Shown here one piece after another: positions 8,524-16,563 of a DNA stretch of 64,000 bases. This stretch comes from Arthrobacter sp. ISL-85 (GTDB lineage: Bacteria; Actinomycetota; Actinomycetes; Actinomycetales; Micrococcaceae). Location of the stretch: the NCBI RefSeq assembly GCF_018613675.1, contig NZ_JAGGPQ010000019.1:67203-131202 (forward strand), written 5' to 3'. The notes below the pieces were generated by a model that searched no databases, was not told where the DNA came from, and worked only from the letters and a program-made list of their open reading frames with translations. Both the position numbers and the translations under genes were made by a program. Within the stretch, counting starts at the first letter, position 1. Every line of letters begins with the position of its first letter.

Positions 8524-9740
8524 GCAATCTCCTGCTTACTAAGGTCTGCGGGCGCCGATGCCGGCGCGGGGTGGTGGTGGATGCTGCCCGAGGTTTCACG
8601 GAGCGGCATGCAACTGGCGGTGCGGTTGCGGGCGGCGATCAGCTCCGCGGTGACGGATACCGCTACTTCGGCGGGGGTGACGGCACCCAGGTCCAGGCCG
8701 ATGGGTGAGTGCAGCTGGGCGATGCGCTCCGGTGGAACGCCCGCACTGAGCAGCTCATCCACGCGCTGGAGGTGGCTGCGCCGGGAGCCCATGGCGCCAA
8801 TGTAGGCGAGGTCCAGTGCCAGTGCGGTTTCCAGCAGGGGGATATCAAACTTGGGGTCGTGGGTTAGCACGGCGGCCACGGTGCGGCTGTCCGTCCGGCC
8901 CGCGGCCGCTTCCGCTGCCAGGTAGCGGTGCGGCCAGTCGATGACCACCTGGTCGGCGGCCGCGAACCGCGGCTGTGATGCAAAGGCCGGGCGGGCATCC
9001 ACCAGGGTCACGTGGTAGCCGAGCAGCTTTGCGGCCGGGACCAGTGCCGCGCCGAAGTCGTTGGCGCCGAACACCAGCATGCGCGGTGCGGCCAGCCGGG
9101 ATTCCACCAGGACGGCGGGCTTTCCAAAAGGTTGCGGATCGCCGGACTTGTCCGGAACGCATTCGCCCGGTTCTGGGAGCCGGACCAGCCCGGCACCGCC
9201 GCCGCGCACCAGGGATTCCATCTGCAGTGCCGGTTCCCCGCCCAGCAGGGCGGCAAGATCGGGAGCGTCAGCCACGCGGAAGGCAGCCGGATCGGAAAGG
9301 ACGACGGCGGTACCTCCTGGACCGGCCAGCAGCCTTACCAGCGCGACGGGTTGGTCCGGGCCAAGGCCGGCGAGCTTCAGCAGGGCGGCCCGGAGCGGGT
9401 GCGGGGTTTTACCCGGCACGGTGGCGGGCACCGGCTGGATATGGATTGCCAGCTCACCGCCGCAGGTGAGCCCGGCGGCGAAGGCGTCCGCGGAACTGAA
9501 GCCAAAGGTCTCCTGGCGCGGGACGCCGTCGTCAATTGCCTCCTGGGCGAGCGCCACGACGGCGCCCTCCACGCAGCCGCCGGAGAGGCTGCCCAGGACG
9601 TCCCCCGATGCGGTGACCAGCATGGACGTTCCCGCGGGCCGCGGCACGGAGCCGGAGGCCGCCACGATGGTGGCCACGGCAAACTGCTGGGCTGCGAGCT
9701 GTGGCACCCATGGGCCCAGCGAAGGGATGAGGTCAAGCAT
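8514..9740 (-). CDS. xdhC: XdhC-family molybdenum cofactor insertion/sulfuration protein
   Basis: 408 residues. The N-terminal XdhC_CoxI domain is seen in the VAASGSVPRPAGTSMLVT block and in GSLSGGCVEGAV; the C-terminal Rossmann-like XdhC_C domain carries MLVFGANDFGAALVPAAKLLGYHVTLVD and THDPKFDIPLL. XdhC of Rhodobacter binds the molybdenum cofactor, promotes its sulfuration and inserts it into the dehydrogenase. GAAGGAG precedes the ATG at 9740. Placement between the permease and the dehydrogenase subunits fits a dedicated chaperone of this xanthine dehydrogenase. Confidence 0.92.
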   Translation of the reverse strand: MLDLIPSLGPWVPQLAAQQFAVATIVAASGSVPRPAGTSMLVTASGDVLGSLSGGCVEGAVVALAQEAIDDGVPRQETFGFSSADAFAAGLTCGGELAIHIQPVPATVPGKTPHPLRAALLKLAGLGPDQPVALVRLLAGPGGTAVVLSDPAAFRVADAPDLAALLGGEPALQMESLVRGGGAGLVRLPEPGECVPDKSGDPQPFGKPAVLVESRLAAPRMLVFGANDFGAALVPAAKLLGYHVTLVDARPAFASQPRFAAADQVVIDWPHRYLAAEAAAGRTDSRTVAAVLTHDPKFDIPLLETALALDLAYIGAMGSRRSHLQRVDELLSAGVPPERIAQLHSPIGLDLGAVTPAEVAVSVTAELIAARNRTASCMPLRETSGSIHHHPAPASAPADLSKQEIAWT

Positions 9741-9848
9741 GGCGGCACTCCTTCTTCCGCAGCGGTGGTGTCCATTGTCGGTCCTGCCTGTCCGTACTGC
9801 CAGGGCCGGGCCAAGGGATGGCCCGGCCCCCGCAGTCGATGGGCAGGA

Positions 9849-11390
9849 TCAGCCGCCCAGCAGGGCATTGATGGGTCCGCGGGCGAAGTACACCAGGAAC
9901 CCGGCGCTCACCACCCACATGAGCGGATGGATCTTCTTCGCCTTGCCGGACGCCGCCCCAATCACGGCCCAGCTCACGAAGCCCACGCCGATGCCGTTGG
10001 CGATCGAGTAGCTCAGGGGCATGGTGACGATGGTGAGGAACGCCGGCAAGGCCACGGTGAACTTGGTGAACTTGATCTCGCGGATCTGCGCCATCATCAT
10101 GGCGCCCACCACCACCAGTGCGGCGGCGGCCACCTCCAGCGGCACCACGCTGGTGAGCGGGGTGAGGAACATCGAGCCGAGGAACAGCACGCCGGTGACC
10201 ACGGAAGCCAGGCCAGTGCGGGCGCCTTCGCCAATACCGGCCGCAGAGTCGATGTACACGGTGTTGGAGGACCCTGAGGTAGCACCGCCTGCCACGGCGC
10301 CAAAGCCTTCCACGATGAAGGCCGCCTTCAGTCGCGGGAACGTGCCGTCCTTGTGGGCGACGCCGGCGCTCTTGGCCAGGCCGGTCATGGTGCCCATGGC
10401 ATCGAAGAAGTTGGTGAACACCAGCGTGAACACCAGCATGGTGGCGGCGAGTCCGCCGATTCTGGCGAATGAGCCGAACAAGTCGAAGTGGCCCACCAGG
10501 CCCAGGTCCGGCGCGGAAACCAGCTGGCCGGAGAGGACGGGGGTGTTGAGGTGCCAGCCGCCGGGGTTAGTGGCGCTGGCGGGGCCCAGTTTCATGACGG
10601 CTTCCACAACGGCGGCCAGCACGGTACTGCCGACGATGCCGATGAGCAGGCCGCCCTGGACCTTGCGCGCCACCAGGATGCCCATGCCAAGGAGTCCGAC
10701 GACGAACACGAGCGTGGGCACGGACGTGATGGAACCGCCGTCGCCGAGTTGGACGGGCGGGCCGCCGGCCGTGGGCCGGACGAAGCCAGAGTCAACGAAG
10801 CCGATGAAGGCGATGAACAGGCCGATGCCCACGGTGATGGCGGCCTTGAGCTCCTTGGGCACTGCCCGGAAGATGGCAGTCCGGGCGCCGGTGACACCAA
10901 AGAGGACAATCAGGATGCCGTTGATCACCACCAGGCCCATGGCCTCGGGCCAGGTGACTTCGTGGATCACCGAGACGGCCAGGAAGGAATTGATGCCCAG
11001 CCCGGCGGCAAGGCCGAACGGCAGGTTGGCGATGAGGCCGAAGAGGATGGTCATGACTCCGGCGGTAAGGCCGGTGACGGCGCCCACCTGGGCCGCTGAG
11101 AGCCAGCCCCCGGCGACGTCGGCAGGCGCGTTGTCCGCGCTGAAGCCGCCCAGGATGAGGGGGTTGAGGATGACGATGTACGCCATGGTGAAGAAGGTGA
11201 CCAGGCCGCCGCGGAATTCGCGGGCCAGGGTGGAGCCGCGCCGGGTGATCTGGAAGAAGCGGTCCAGGAAGGAATCCGGTGCCGGCGGGCGGGGTGTCCC
11301 TTTTGCCTGCGCCGGGATGCGCGGCGCCCGCCGGGACGTGCTGGTGGTTGGAGCCGAATGCTCCTCGTGGGAATGGTCCAGGATGGTCAT
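9849..11390 (-). CDS. NCS2 purine permease (PbuG/AzgA type)
   Basis: 513 residues, a hydrophobic protein with about 12-13 membrane segments. The TMAYIVILNPLIL, GLGINSFLAVSVI and GIGLFIAFIGFVDSGFV segments and the IDSAAGIGEGARTGLASVVTG block are those of the hypoxanthine/guanine/adenine branch of the nucleobase:cation symporter-2 family, distinct from the UraA/PbuX-like permease near uricase. It probably imports guanine, hypoxanthine or adenine to feed the adjoining guanine deaminase and xanthine dehydrogenase. It follows guaD by 14 bp and precedes xdhC by 108 bp, all on the minus strand. Confidence 0.92.
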   Translation of the reverse strand: MTILDHSHEEHSAPTTSTSRRAPRIPAQAKGTPRPPAPDSFLDRFFQITRRGSTLAREFRGGLVTFFTMAYIVILNPLILGGFSADNAPADVAGGWLSAAQVGAVTGLTAGVMTILFGLIANLPFGLAAGLGINSFLAVSVIHEVTWPEAMGLVVINGILIVLFGVTGARTAIFRAVPKELKAAITVGIGLFIAFIGFVDSGFVRPTAGGPPVQLGDGGSITSVPTLVFVVGLLGMGILVARKVQGGLLIGIVGSTVLAAVVEAVMKLGPASATNPGGWHLNTPVLSGQLVSAPDLGLVGHFDLFGSFARIGGLAATMLVFTLVFTNFFDAMGTMTGLAKSAGVAHKDGTFPRLKAAFIVEGFGAVAGGATSGSSNTVYIDSAAGIGEGARTGLASVVTGVLFLGSMFLTPLTSVVPLEVAAAALVVVGAMMMAQIREIKFTKFTVALPAFLTIVTMPLSYSIANGIGVGFVSWAVIGAASGKAKKIHPLMWVVSAGFLVYFARGPINALLGG

Positions 11391-11404
11391 TGCAGCCGCC
11401 GGGC

Positions 11405-11899
11405 CTAGTAGTCGATCCTGGATTCGAGCGTGTTCCAGGTGTTGAACGGCTCCAACGGGGCCGGGGCCAGGGGATCGCCCAGCTCCAGCTTGGAAACCGG
11501 CATCAGGGAATCCCTGTCCTGGTTTTCGAAGTACTCGTAGAAGACCGCGTCATCGAAGCCGACGGAGGCGGCGTCGTGGCGATCAGCCGCGTATACCACC
11601 CGGGCAACCCGGGCCCAGAGCGCGGAGGCCAGGCACATGGGGCATGGCTCGCAGCTGGTGTAGAGGATTGCGCCGCTGAGGTCGAAAGTCCCCAGCTCAC
11701 GGCAGGCGGTGCGGATGGCGGTGACTTCGGCGTGGGCGGTGGGGTCGTTGTCCGCTGTGACGCGGTTGACGCCGTCGAACGCCTTGCCGTCCGCCGTGAC
11801 GATCATGGCGCCGAACGGGCCTCCGCTGTTGAGGACGTTGGCCGTTGCCAGCCGGATGGAGCGGGCCAAAAACTGTTCGGCCGTGACGGTGGTACTCAT
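11405..11899 (-). CDS. guaD: Nucleoside/guanine deaminase (CDA fold)
   Basis: 164 residues of the cytidine-deaminase-like zinc fold: HAEVTAI provides the zinc His and the proton-shuttling Glu, and TSCEPCPMC provides the two zinc cysteines. Length, the NSGGPFGAMIV opening and the C-terminal YEYFENQDRD tail resemble Bacillus GuaD, which hydrolyses guanine to xanthine and ammonia. AAGGAAG lies 9 bp before the ATG at 11899. As first gene of the operon with a purine permease and xanthine dehydrogenase, guanine is the most likely substrate. Confidence 0.88.
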   Translation of the reverse strand: MSTTVTAEQFLARSIRLATANVLNSGGPFGAMIVTADGKAFDGVNRVTADNDPTAHAEVTAIRTACRELGTFDLSGAILYTSCEPCPMCLASALWARVARVVYAADRHDAASVGFDDAVFYEYFENQDRDSLMPVSKLELGDPLAPAPLEPFNTWNTLESRIDY

Positions 11900-12310
11900 G
11901 ATGCGACTTCCTTTTGCCGGGAAGCCTGATGCCGCGCAATACCAGTGGAACCAGGTGCGAACGGTTACCAGGCTTCAGCATGTGCTGTGAAGGTTAAGTT
12001 GCGCCTGGTAGATAGCTTCCCGGATTCGGGTGCCCGCCTTTGGCAGAATCGAGATTAGCACCGGTTTGTGGGCCACGCCATACTTTTCCGGAAATTTTAT
12101 TTCGCTATGTGAAATCGATGTTTCGAGTTCTTCACTGCCACCTCATGGCTGCCAGTTACATTCCGCTGGCGTTGACGCAGGTGGCGCCGTTTCCCTAGTC
12201 TGATCCCACCCGTGCTGCCTCCATTTCACCCAGGCAGCCGGCCCCTGGATCAGCAGACAGGGCTTCACTGAGCTGGAACCACCGCCACTGCGCTCAGAAA
12301 CGGACAACCC
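11900..12310. other. Divergent promoter region between guanine deaminase and 8-oxoguanine deaminase genes
   Basis: 411 bp without a convincing gene. Bases 12060-12130 are markedly AT-rich against the local background and hold the palindromes listed separately, so the promoters and operator of both purine operons probably lie here. The remainder (12130-12310) is GC-rich leader with no recognisable RNA motif. Confidence 0.6.
12085..12115. promoter_or_regulatory. Candidate operator pair for purine-catabolic genes
   Basis: TTTCCGGAAA at 12085-12094 is a perfect 10-bp palindrome. ATTTCGCTATGTGAAAT at 12099-12115 is a 5+7+5 inverted repeat. The TTTCG...GAAA element is a loose relative of the motifs near uricase and malic enzyme, and both lie between the divergent guanine deaminase and 8-oxoguanine deaminase genes. 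The IclR protein at 18213-18968 is the obvious candidate binder. Confidence 0.5.
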
Positions 12311-13684
12311 GTGAACCATTCCCCTGCACCCACTGACCGGCTCTGGATCCGCAACCCGCTGGCGGCGTTCACCGCCAATTCCCTCGACGCCTCCGGCGGC
12401 CTGGTGGTCAGTGACGGGGCCATCACCGAGGTCCTGTCCGCGGGCCAGTATCCATCCGCACCCTGTACCGCGACCTTCGACGCCGGCGGCCACGTGCTGC
12501 TCCCCGGGCTGATCAACACGCACCACCACTTCTACCAAACGCTCACCCGCGCCTGGGGTCCGGTGGCCAACGCCCCGCTCTTTCCGTGGCTGCAGAACCT
12601 GTATCCGGTCTGGGCGCGGCTCACCCCCAAAGACCTGGAACTGGCCGCCACGGTAGCCCTCGCCGAGCTGCTGCTCTCAGGCTGCACCACCGCCGCGGAC
12701 CATCATTACCTCTTTCCCGCGGGCCTTGAGGATGCCATCGACATTGAGGTGGAAGCAGTGCGCCGCCTGGGCGTGCGCGCCACGCTGACCCGCGGCTCCA
12801 TGACGCTGGGAACGGATGACGGCGGCCTGCCGCCGCAGTCGACCGTGCAGGATCCGGAGGTGGTGCTGGCGGACAGCGAGCGCCTGGTGGGCCAGTACCA
12901 CGAGCGCGGGGATGACGCGGTGATCCAAATCGCCCTGGCGCCGTGTTCCCCGTTCTCGGTGACCAAGGAGATCATGGCCGAAAGCGCCGCCCTTGCCGAA
13001 CGGTTGGACGTGCGGCTGCATACCCACCTGGCAGAGACTCTTGACGAGGAGGACTTCTGCCGGGAGATGTTCGGGTTGCGGACGGTGGACTACCTGGACA
13101 GCGTGGGCTGGCTGACGGACCGCACGTGGCTGGGGCACGGCATCCACTTCAGTGACGCGGAGATCACCCGCCTCGGTTCGGCCGGAACCGCCGTCGCCCA
13201 CTGCCCCACGTCCAACATGCGCCTTGCCTCGGGCACCGCACGGGTCCTGGAACTGGAGGACGCCGGGGTTCCGGTGGGGCTGGGTGTGGACGGCTCGGCG
13301 TCGAACGATGCCTCCAACATGATCCTGGAAGCGCGACAGGCACTGTATCTCCAGCGGCTGCGCTACGGGGCCCACGTGCCGGTGGAGCGGGCGCTGGGCT
13401 GGGCAACCCGCGGATCTGCCGCCGTACTGGGACGGTCCGGCCTCGGCCAGCTGGCCCCCGGAATGCAGGCCGACCTGGCGCTGTTCAAACTGGACGGTCT
13501 GCGGTTTTCCGGCAGCCACGACCCCATCGCGGCACTGCTCCTGTGCGCCGCCGACAGGGCAGACAGGGTCATGGTCGGCGGGAAGTGGCGCGTAGTGGAT
13601 GGACAGATCCCGGGCCTGGACATCGCCGGACTCATCGCCGAGCATTCGGCAGCAGCAAAAAGGCTGGTCAACGGGGGCCGGTGA
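12311..13684 (+). CDS. 8-oxoguanine deaminase (amidohydrolase family)
   Basis: 457 residues starting with GTG. Metal-dependent amidohydrolase of the TrzN/AtzA/guanine deaminase-like group: metal His in INTHHHF, further His in LHTHLAE and HGIHF, and the metal Asp in GVDGSASND. The HHHFYQTLTRA segment with the WLQNLYPVWARL stretch is that of 8-oxoguanine deaminases, which convert 8-oxoguanine to urate and ammonia. In this cluster its product would feed urate oxidase directly. The ribosome binding site is weak, and the long leader suggests regulation from the AT-rich divergent region. S-triazine or other aminohydrolase activity cannot be excluded from sequence alone. Confidence 0.85.
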   Translation: MNHSPAPTDRLWIRNPLAAFTANSLDASGGLVVSDGAITEVLSAGQYPSAPCTATFDAGGHVLLPGLINTHHHFYQTLTRAWGPVANAPLFPWLQNLYPVWARLTPKDLELAATVALAELLLSGCTTAADHHYLFPAGLEDAIDIEVEAVRRLGVRATLTRGSMTLGTDDGGLPPQSTVQDPEVVLADSERLVGQYHERGDDAVIQIALAPCSPFSVTKEIMAESAALAERLDVRLHTHLAETLDEEDFCREMFGLRTVDYLDSVGWLTDRTWLGHGIHFSDAEITRLGSAGTAVAHCPTSNMRLASGTARVLELEDAGVPVGLGVDGSASNDASNMILEARQALYLQRLRYGAHVPVERALGWATRGSAAVLGRSGLGQLAPGMQADLALFKLDGLRFSGSHDPIAALLLCAADRADRVMVGGKWRVVDGQIPGLDIAGLIAEHSAAAKRLVNGGR

Positions 13685-13723
13685 ACCACTGACAGGCGCC
13701 CGCCCCGCTGCTACCGTGGCGCC

Positions 13724-14968
13724 ATGACTCCATCAAAGACGCCGCCCGAGGTTCTTGACATCGATGGCACCGAAGTCACGATTTCCAGCCCGGACAAGAT
13801 GGTATTCCCGGAGCCGGGGCTTACCAAGCTCGACCTGGTGCGCTACTACCTTGCCGTCGCAGACGGTGCGCTGCGGGGAGCGGGAGGCCGGCCCATGGTG
13901 CTCAAGCGGTTTCCCAAGGGCATCGACGCCGAGCCGTTTTTCCAAAAGCGCGTACCGGAAAACCACCCGCCTTTCGTCGATACCACCACGCTGCATTACG
14001 CGTCGGGAACCTCGGCGGAAGAAGCCGTGATCCGGGACGCGGCAGGTCTTGCCTGGGTGGTGAACCTCGGCTGCCTGGACCTGAACCCGCATCCGGTCCG
14101 CGCCGAGGACCTGGAACATCCCGACGAACTGCGGGTGGACCTGGACCCCATGCCGGGCGTGGACTGGTCGCAGATAGTTGATGTCGCGTACGTAGCACAG
14201 GAGGTCCTGGACGACGTGGGGCTGGTGGGCTGGCCCAAGACCAGCGGCTCCCGCGGGCTGCACATCCTTGTCCGCATTGCCCCCGAATGGTCTTACAAGG
14301 ACGTCCGGCTTGCCGCGGAAACCCTTGCGCGGGAAGTCGAAAACCGCGCTCCCGGCCTTGCCACGGCACGCTGGTGGAAGGAGGAACGTGGCGAGAGCGT
14401 GTTCGTGGACTTCAACCAGAATGCCAAGGACCGCACGGTCGCGTCCGCCTATTCGGTCAGGCCCCTGCCCGATGCCCGGGTATCCACGCCGCTCACCTGG
14501 GCAGAGACCCGCACTGCCCGCCCCGAACACTTCACTGTTGCCACGGTGCCGAAGCGGTACGCAGAGATCGGCGACCCGCACGCCGGGATCGATGAGGCCG
14601 TTGGGTCACTGGACGGGCTGCTTGCCTTGGCGAAGGAGATGGGTCCGGCGGAGAAAGCTCCGCGCAGCGGCAACGGCTCCGGGCGCCGGCAGTCCCTGAT
14701 GCCGCTCATCGAAGTGGCCCGCACAAGGACGAAGCCCGAGGCCCTCAAGGCGCTGGAGGAATGGAAGTCCGGGCACGCCGCCGTAGTGAAGTCCCTGCAG
14801 CCTGCCGACATCATGGTGGACGGCATGCGGGGCTCAAGCTCGCTCTGGTACCGGGTGCGGGTGAACCTCCAGCACGTTCCCGAGGAACAACGGCCGCCGC
14901 AGGAGGAGCTCATTGCGGACTACGACCCCTGGGCCGGCAAGGAGTGGCAGGGGCGTCCGGGGGCCTGA
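13724..14968 (+). CDS. Stand-alone LigD-type polymerase/primase domain protein
   Basis: 414 residues matching the polymerase domain of bacterial NHEJ ligase D: ISSPDKMVFPEPGLTK at the start, FFQKRVPENHP, WVVNLGCLDLNPHPVR, and the catalytic acidic motif RVDLDPMPG with a later DFNQNAKDRTVASAYSVR block. Such archaeo-eukaryotic primase-like enzymes add ribo- or deoxyribonucleotides during double-strand break repair with Ku. No ligase or 3'-phosphoesterase domain follows, and no ku gene is in the window, so it would act as a separate PolDom protein. A C-terminal Lys/Arg-rich extension of about 100 residues follows the core. It starts 39 bp after the deaminase, probably by read-through rather than shared function. 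Confidence 0.88.
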   Translation: MTPSKTPPEVLDIDGTEVTISSPDKMVFPEPGLTKLDLVRYYLAVADGALRGAGGRPMVLKRFPKGIDAEPFFQKRVPENHPPFVDTTTLHYASGTSAEEAVIRDAAGLAWVVNLGCLDLNPHPVRAEDLEHPDELRVDLDPMPGVDWSQIVDVAYVAQEVLDDVGLVGWPKTSGSRGLHILVRIAPEWSYKDVRLAAETLAREVENRAPGLATARWWKEERGESVFVDFNQNAKDRTVASAYSVRPLPDARVSTPLTWAETRTARPEHFTVATVPKRYAEIGDPHAGIDEAVGSLDGLLALAKEMGPAEKAPRSGNGSGRRQSLMPLIEVARTRTKPEALKALEEWKSGHAAVVKSLQPADIMVDGMRGSSSLWYRVRVNLQHVPEEQRPPQEELIADYDPWAGKEWQGRPGA

Positions 14969-14985
14969 CGACTGTCGCCCGGGTA

Positions 14986-15171
14986 TCAGCGGCGGAAGCC
15001 CGGGAGGGCGTGGATCCAACGCGAGAAGCGGCTGGGCCCATGGACCCGGCCCCGGTCCGCCGGCACGTAGAAGTCCGGGTCCGTGCCGCCGCCGAGGGGG
15101 AGATAGAACTCCGGGACCGCGCGTCCCGCCGTGTTCGCGGGTGAAACCGGCTGTGGCTCCTGCTGGTACAT
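14986..15171 (-). CDS. Small hypothetical protein
   Basis: 61 residues, Pro/Gly-rich, with a basic C-terminal tail (FSRWIHALPGFRR). I do not recognise a family. I chose the ATG at 15171 because a strong GGAGG lies five bases before it; an ATG four codons earlier (15183) lacks a site. It converges on the LigD-like gene with 17 bp between the stops, and its promoter would lie over the AT-rich inverted repeat at 15192-15227 which also faces the uricase leader. No membrane segment is evident. Confidence 0.45.
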   Translation of the reverse strand: MYQQEPQPVSPANTAGRAVPEFYLPLGGGTDPDFYVPADRGRVHGPSRFSRWIHALPGFRR

Positions 15172-15191
15172 CTGGTCCTCCATTCAGGTTA

Positions 15192-15227
15192 TTTCGTATT
15201 GCGGAAAGTAATTATTGCTATACGAAA
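15192..15227. promoter_or_regulatory. Candidate operator: TTTCGTAT inverted repeat upstream of uricase
   Basis: TTTCGTAT (15192-15199) and ATACGAAA (15220-15227) form a perfect 8-bp inverted repeat with a 20-bp AT-rich spacer. The left half extends to TTTCGTATTGCGGAAA, which matches a site before malic enzyme at 13 of 16 positions. It lies about 300 bp before uricase, upstream of the structured leader. Confidence 0.6.
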
Positions 15228-15330
15228 AGCTTAGGGAACGTTCCACCCGTCGTCAATGGTCCGAGGTCCGCCACCAGGGCCCCGGCCGGTCACAATCCAA
15301 ATTTTCAGCTTGTGATGTACACCACCGGAA

Positions 15331-15433
15331 TGACGGGGTACGCTGGTATGCAACTCGTGGCGTACGTCACGTAACCTGGGAGCAGCAGGCAGGGTCGTAA
15401 TGAGCTGGCATCAATGGATGCCGGCTCTTTTTT
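15331..15433 (+). ncRNA. Structured leader with terminator before urate oxidase (candidate attenuator or riboswitch)
   Basis: A stem TGAC+GTACGC (15331-15334, 15338-15343) pairs with GCGTAC+GTCA (15360-15369), leaving a GGG bulge. A short CCTG/CAGG hairpin follows, then a strong terminator at 15402-15433, all about 95 bp before the uricase start. A terminator in front of, rather than behind, a gene suggests conditional read-through or a separate small RNA. I cannot match it to a named riboswitch class. Confidence 0.4.
15402..15433 (+). terminator. Rho-independent terminator inside the uricase leader
   Basis: GAGCTGGCATC (15402-15412) pairs along 11 bp (one G-T) with GATGCCGGCTC (15417-15427), with loop AATG, followed directly by six T. 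It is one of the most canonical intrinsic terminators in the window. No gene on the plus strand ends just upstream: the LigD gene ends 430 bp earlier. Confidence 0.85.
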
Positions 15434-15486
15434 GTTGGGTCGGCACCACCGGAAACGCGCATGAAACGCGCGCTTAATTTCAGTGA

Positions 15487-15502
15487 TGGAACCTAGGTTC
15501 CA
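15487..15502. promoter_or_regulatory. Perfect 16-bp palindrome just before uricase
   Basis: TGGAACCTAGGTTCCA reads the same on both strands and lies 24 bp before the uricase ATG. The TGGAA-N6-TTCCA form resembles IclR-family operators. An operator here would act downstream of the leader terminator. Confidence 0.5.
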
Positions 15503-15526
15503 CTTACCGGAAGTTGGGAAAAGACC

Positions 15527-16435
15527 ATGAGCAGCAAGATCATCCTCGGCGAAAACCAGTACGGCAAGGCAGAAGTGCGCGTCGTCAAGATCACCCGCGA
15601 CACCAACCGCCACGAGATTGAGGACCTGAATGTCACCTCGCAGCTGCGGGGCGACTTTGCAGCGGCCCACCTGGAGGGCGACAACGCCCACGTGGTGGCC
15701 ACCGACACCCAGAAGAACACCATCTACGCCTTTGCCCGCGCAGGCATCGGCTCACCGGAAGAGTTCATCCTGCGCCTCGGGGAACACTTCACCTCCAGCT
15801 TCGACTGGGTCACCGGCGGACGCTGGGAAGCCGAGTCCTACGCCTGGGACCGGATCCAGGCCCACGGCAGCGAACACGACCACTCGTTCGTCCGCAACGG
15901 CCAGGAAGTCCGGACCGCCGTCCTGGTCCGCGACGGGGCCACCAGCCACCTCATTTCCGGGCTGAAGGACCTGACCGTCCTCAAGTCCACCCAGTCCGGC
16001 TTTGTCGGCTACCCCCGGGACCGCTACACCACGCTGCCCGAGACCACCGACCGCATCCTGGCCACGGACGTTTCAGCCCGCTGGCGCTTCAAGACCGGCA
16101 CCGACTTCAGCGCCCTTGACTTCAACAAGAGCTACGACGATGTCAAGGGCCTCCTGCTTGAAGGCTTCACCGAGAAGTACTCCCACGCCCTCCAGCAGAC
16201 CCTGTTCGACATGGGCACCAAGGTGCTCGAAGCGCACAGCGAAATCGACGAGATCAAGTTCTCCATGCCCAACAAGCACCACTTCCTGGTGGACCTGTCC
16301 CCCTTCGGCCTCGACAACCCCAACGAGGTCTTCTTCGCAGCCGACCGCCCGTACGGCCTGATCGAGGCCACGGTCCAGCGCGAGGATGCCGCGGCAGCCC
16401 CGGCCGCCTGGTCCGGCATCGCCGGCTTCTGCTAG
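15527..16435 (+). CDS. Factor-independent urate oxidase
   Basis: 302 residues, the same length as the well-known Arthrobacter globiformis uricase. It oxidises urate with O2 to 5-hydroxyisourate and H2O2 without a cofactor. The tunnelling-fold residues are visible: Lys in GKAEVRVVKI, Thr-Asp in VATDTQKNTIYAF, the ESYAWDRI and HSFVRN blocks of the second T-fold domain, and His in MPNKHHFLVDL. GTTGGGAAAAG before the ATG gives only a modest ribosome binding site. It is followed by a urate/xanthine permease gene after a hairpin. The next enzymes, hydroxyisourate hydrolase and OHCU decarboxylase, are absent from the window. Confidence 0.96.
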   Translation: MSSKIILGENQYGKAEVRVVKITRDTNRHEIEDLNVTSQLRGDFAAAHLEGDNAHVVATDTQKNTIYAFARAGIGSPEEFILRLGEHFTSSFDWVTGGRWEAESYAWDRIQAHGSEHDHSFVRNGQEVRTAVLVRDGATSHLISGLKDLTVLKSTQSGFVGYPRDRYTTLPETTDRILATDVSARWRFKTGTDFSALDFNKSYDDVKGLLLEGFTEKYSHALQQTLFDMGTKVLEAHSEIDEIKFSMPNKHHFLVDLSPFGLDNPNEVFFAADRPYGLIEATVQREDAAAAPAAWSGIAGFC

Positions 16436-16446
16436 AACCCTGATTG

Positions 16447-16488
16447 GTTTTGACGGGCTCGACCCCCAGGGGTTGGGCCCGTCAAAAC
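16447..16488 (+). terminator. Hairpin between uricase and permease genes
   Basis: GTTTTGACGGGC (16447-16458) pairs perfectly with GCCCGTCAAAAC (16477-16488), and the loop can form an inner CCCC/GGGG helix. There is no T-run beyond it. It may terminate, protect the uricase mRNA end or lower permease expression. Confidence 0.55.
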
Positions 16489-16563
16489 ACCTCCAGCTTC
16501 ACCTGTTAGCCAGACACCAGTTAGCCAGACGATGACGTCTGCCATGAACCAAGAAAGTCTGCC

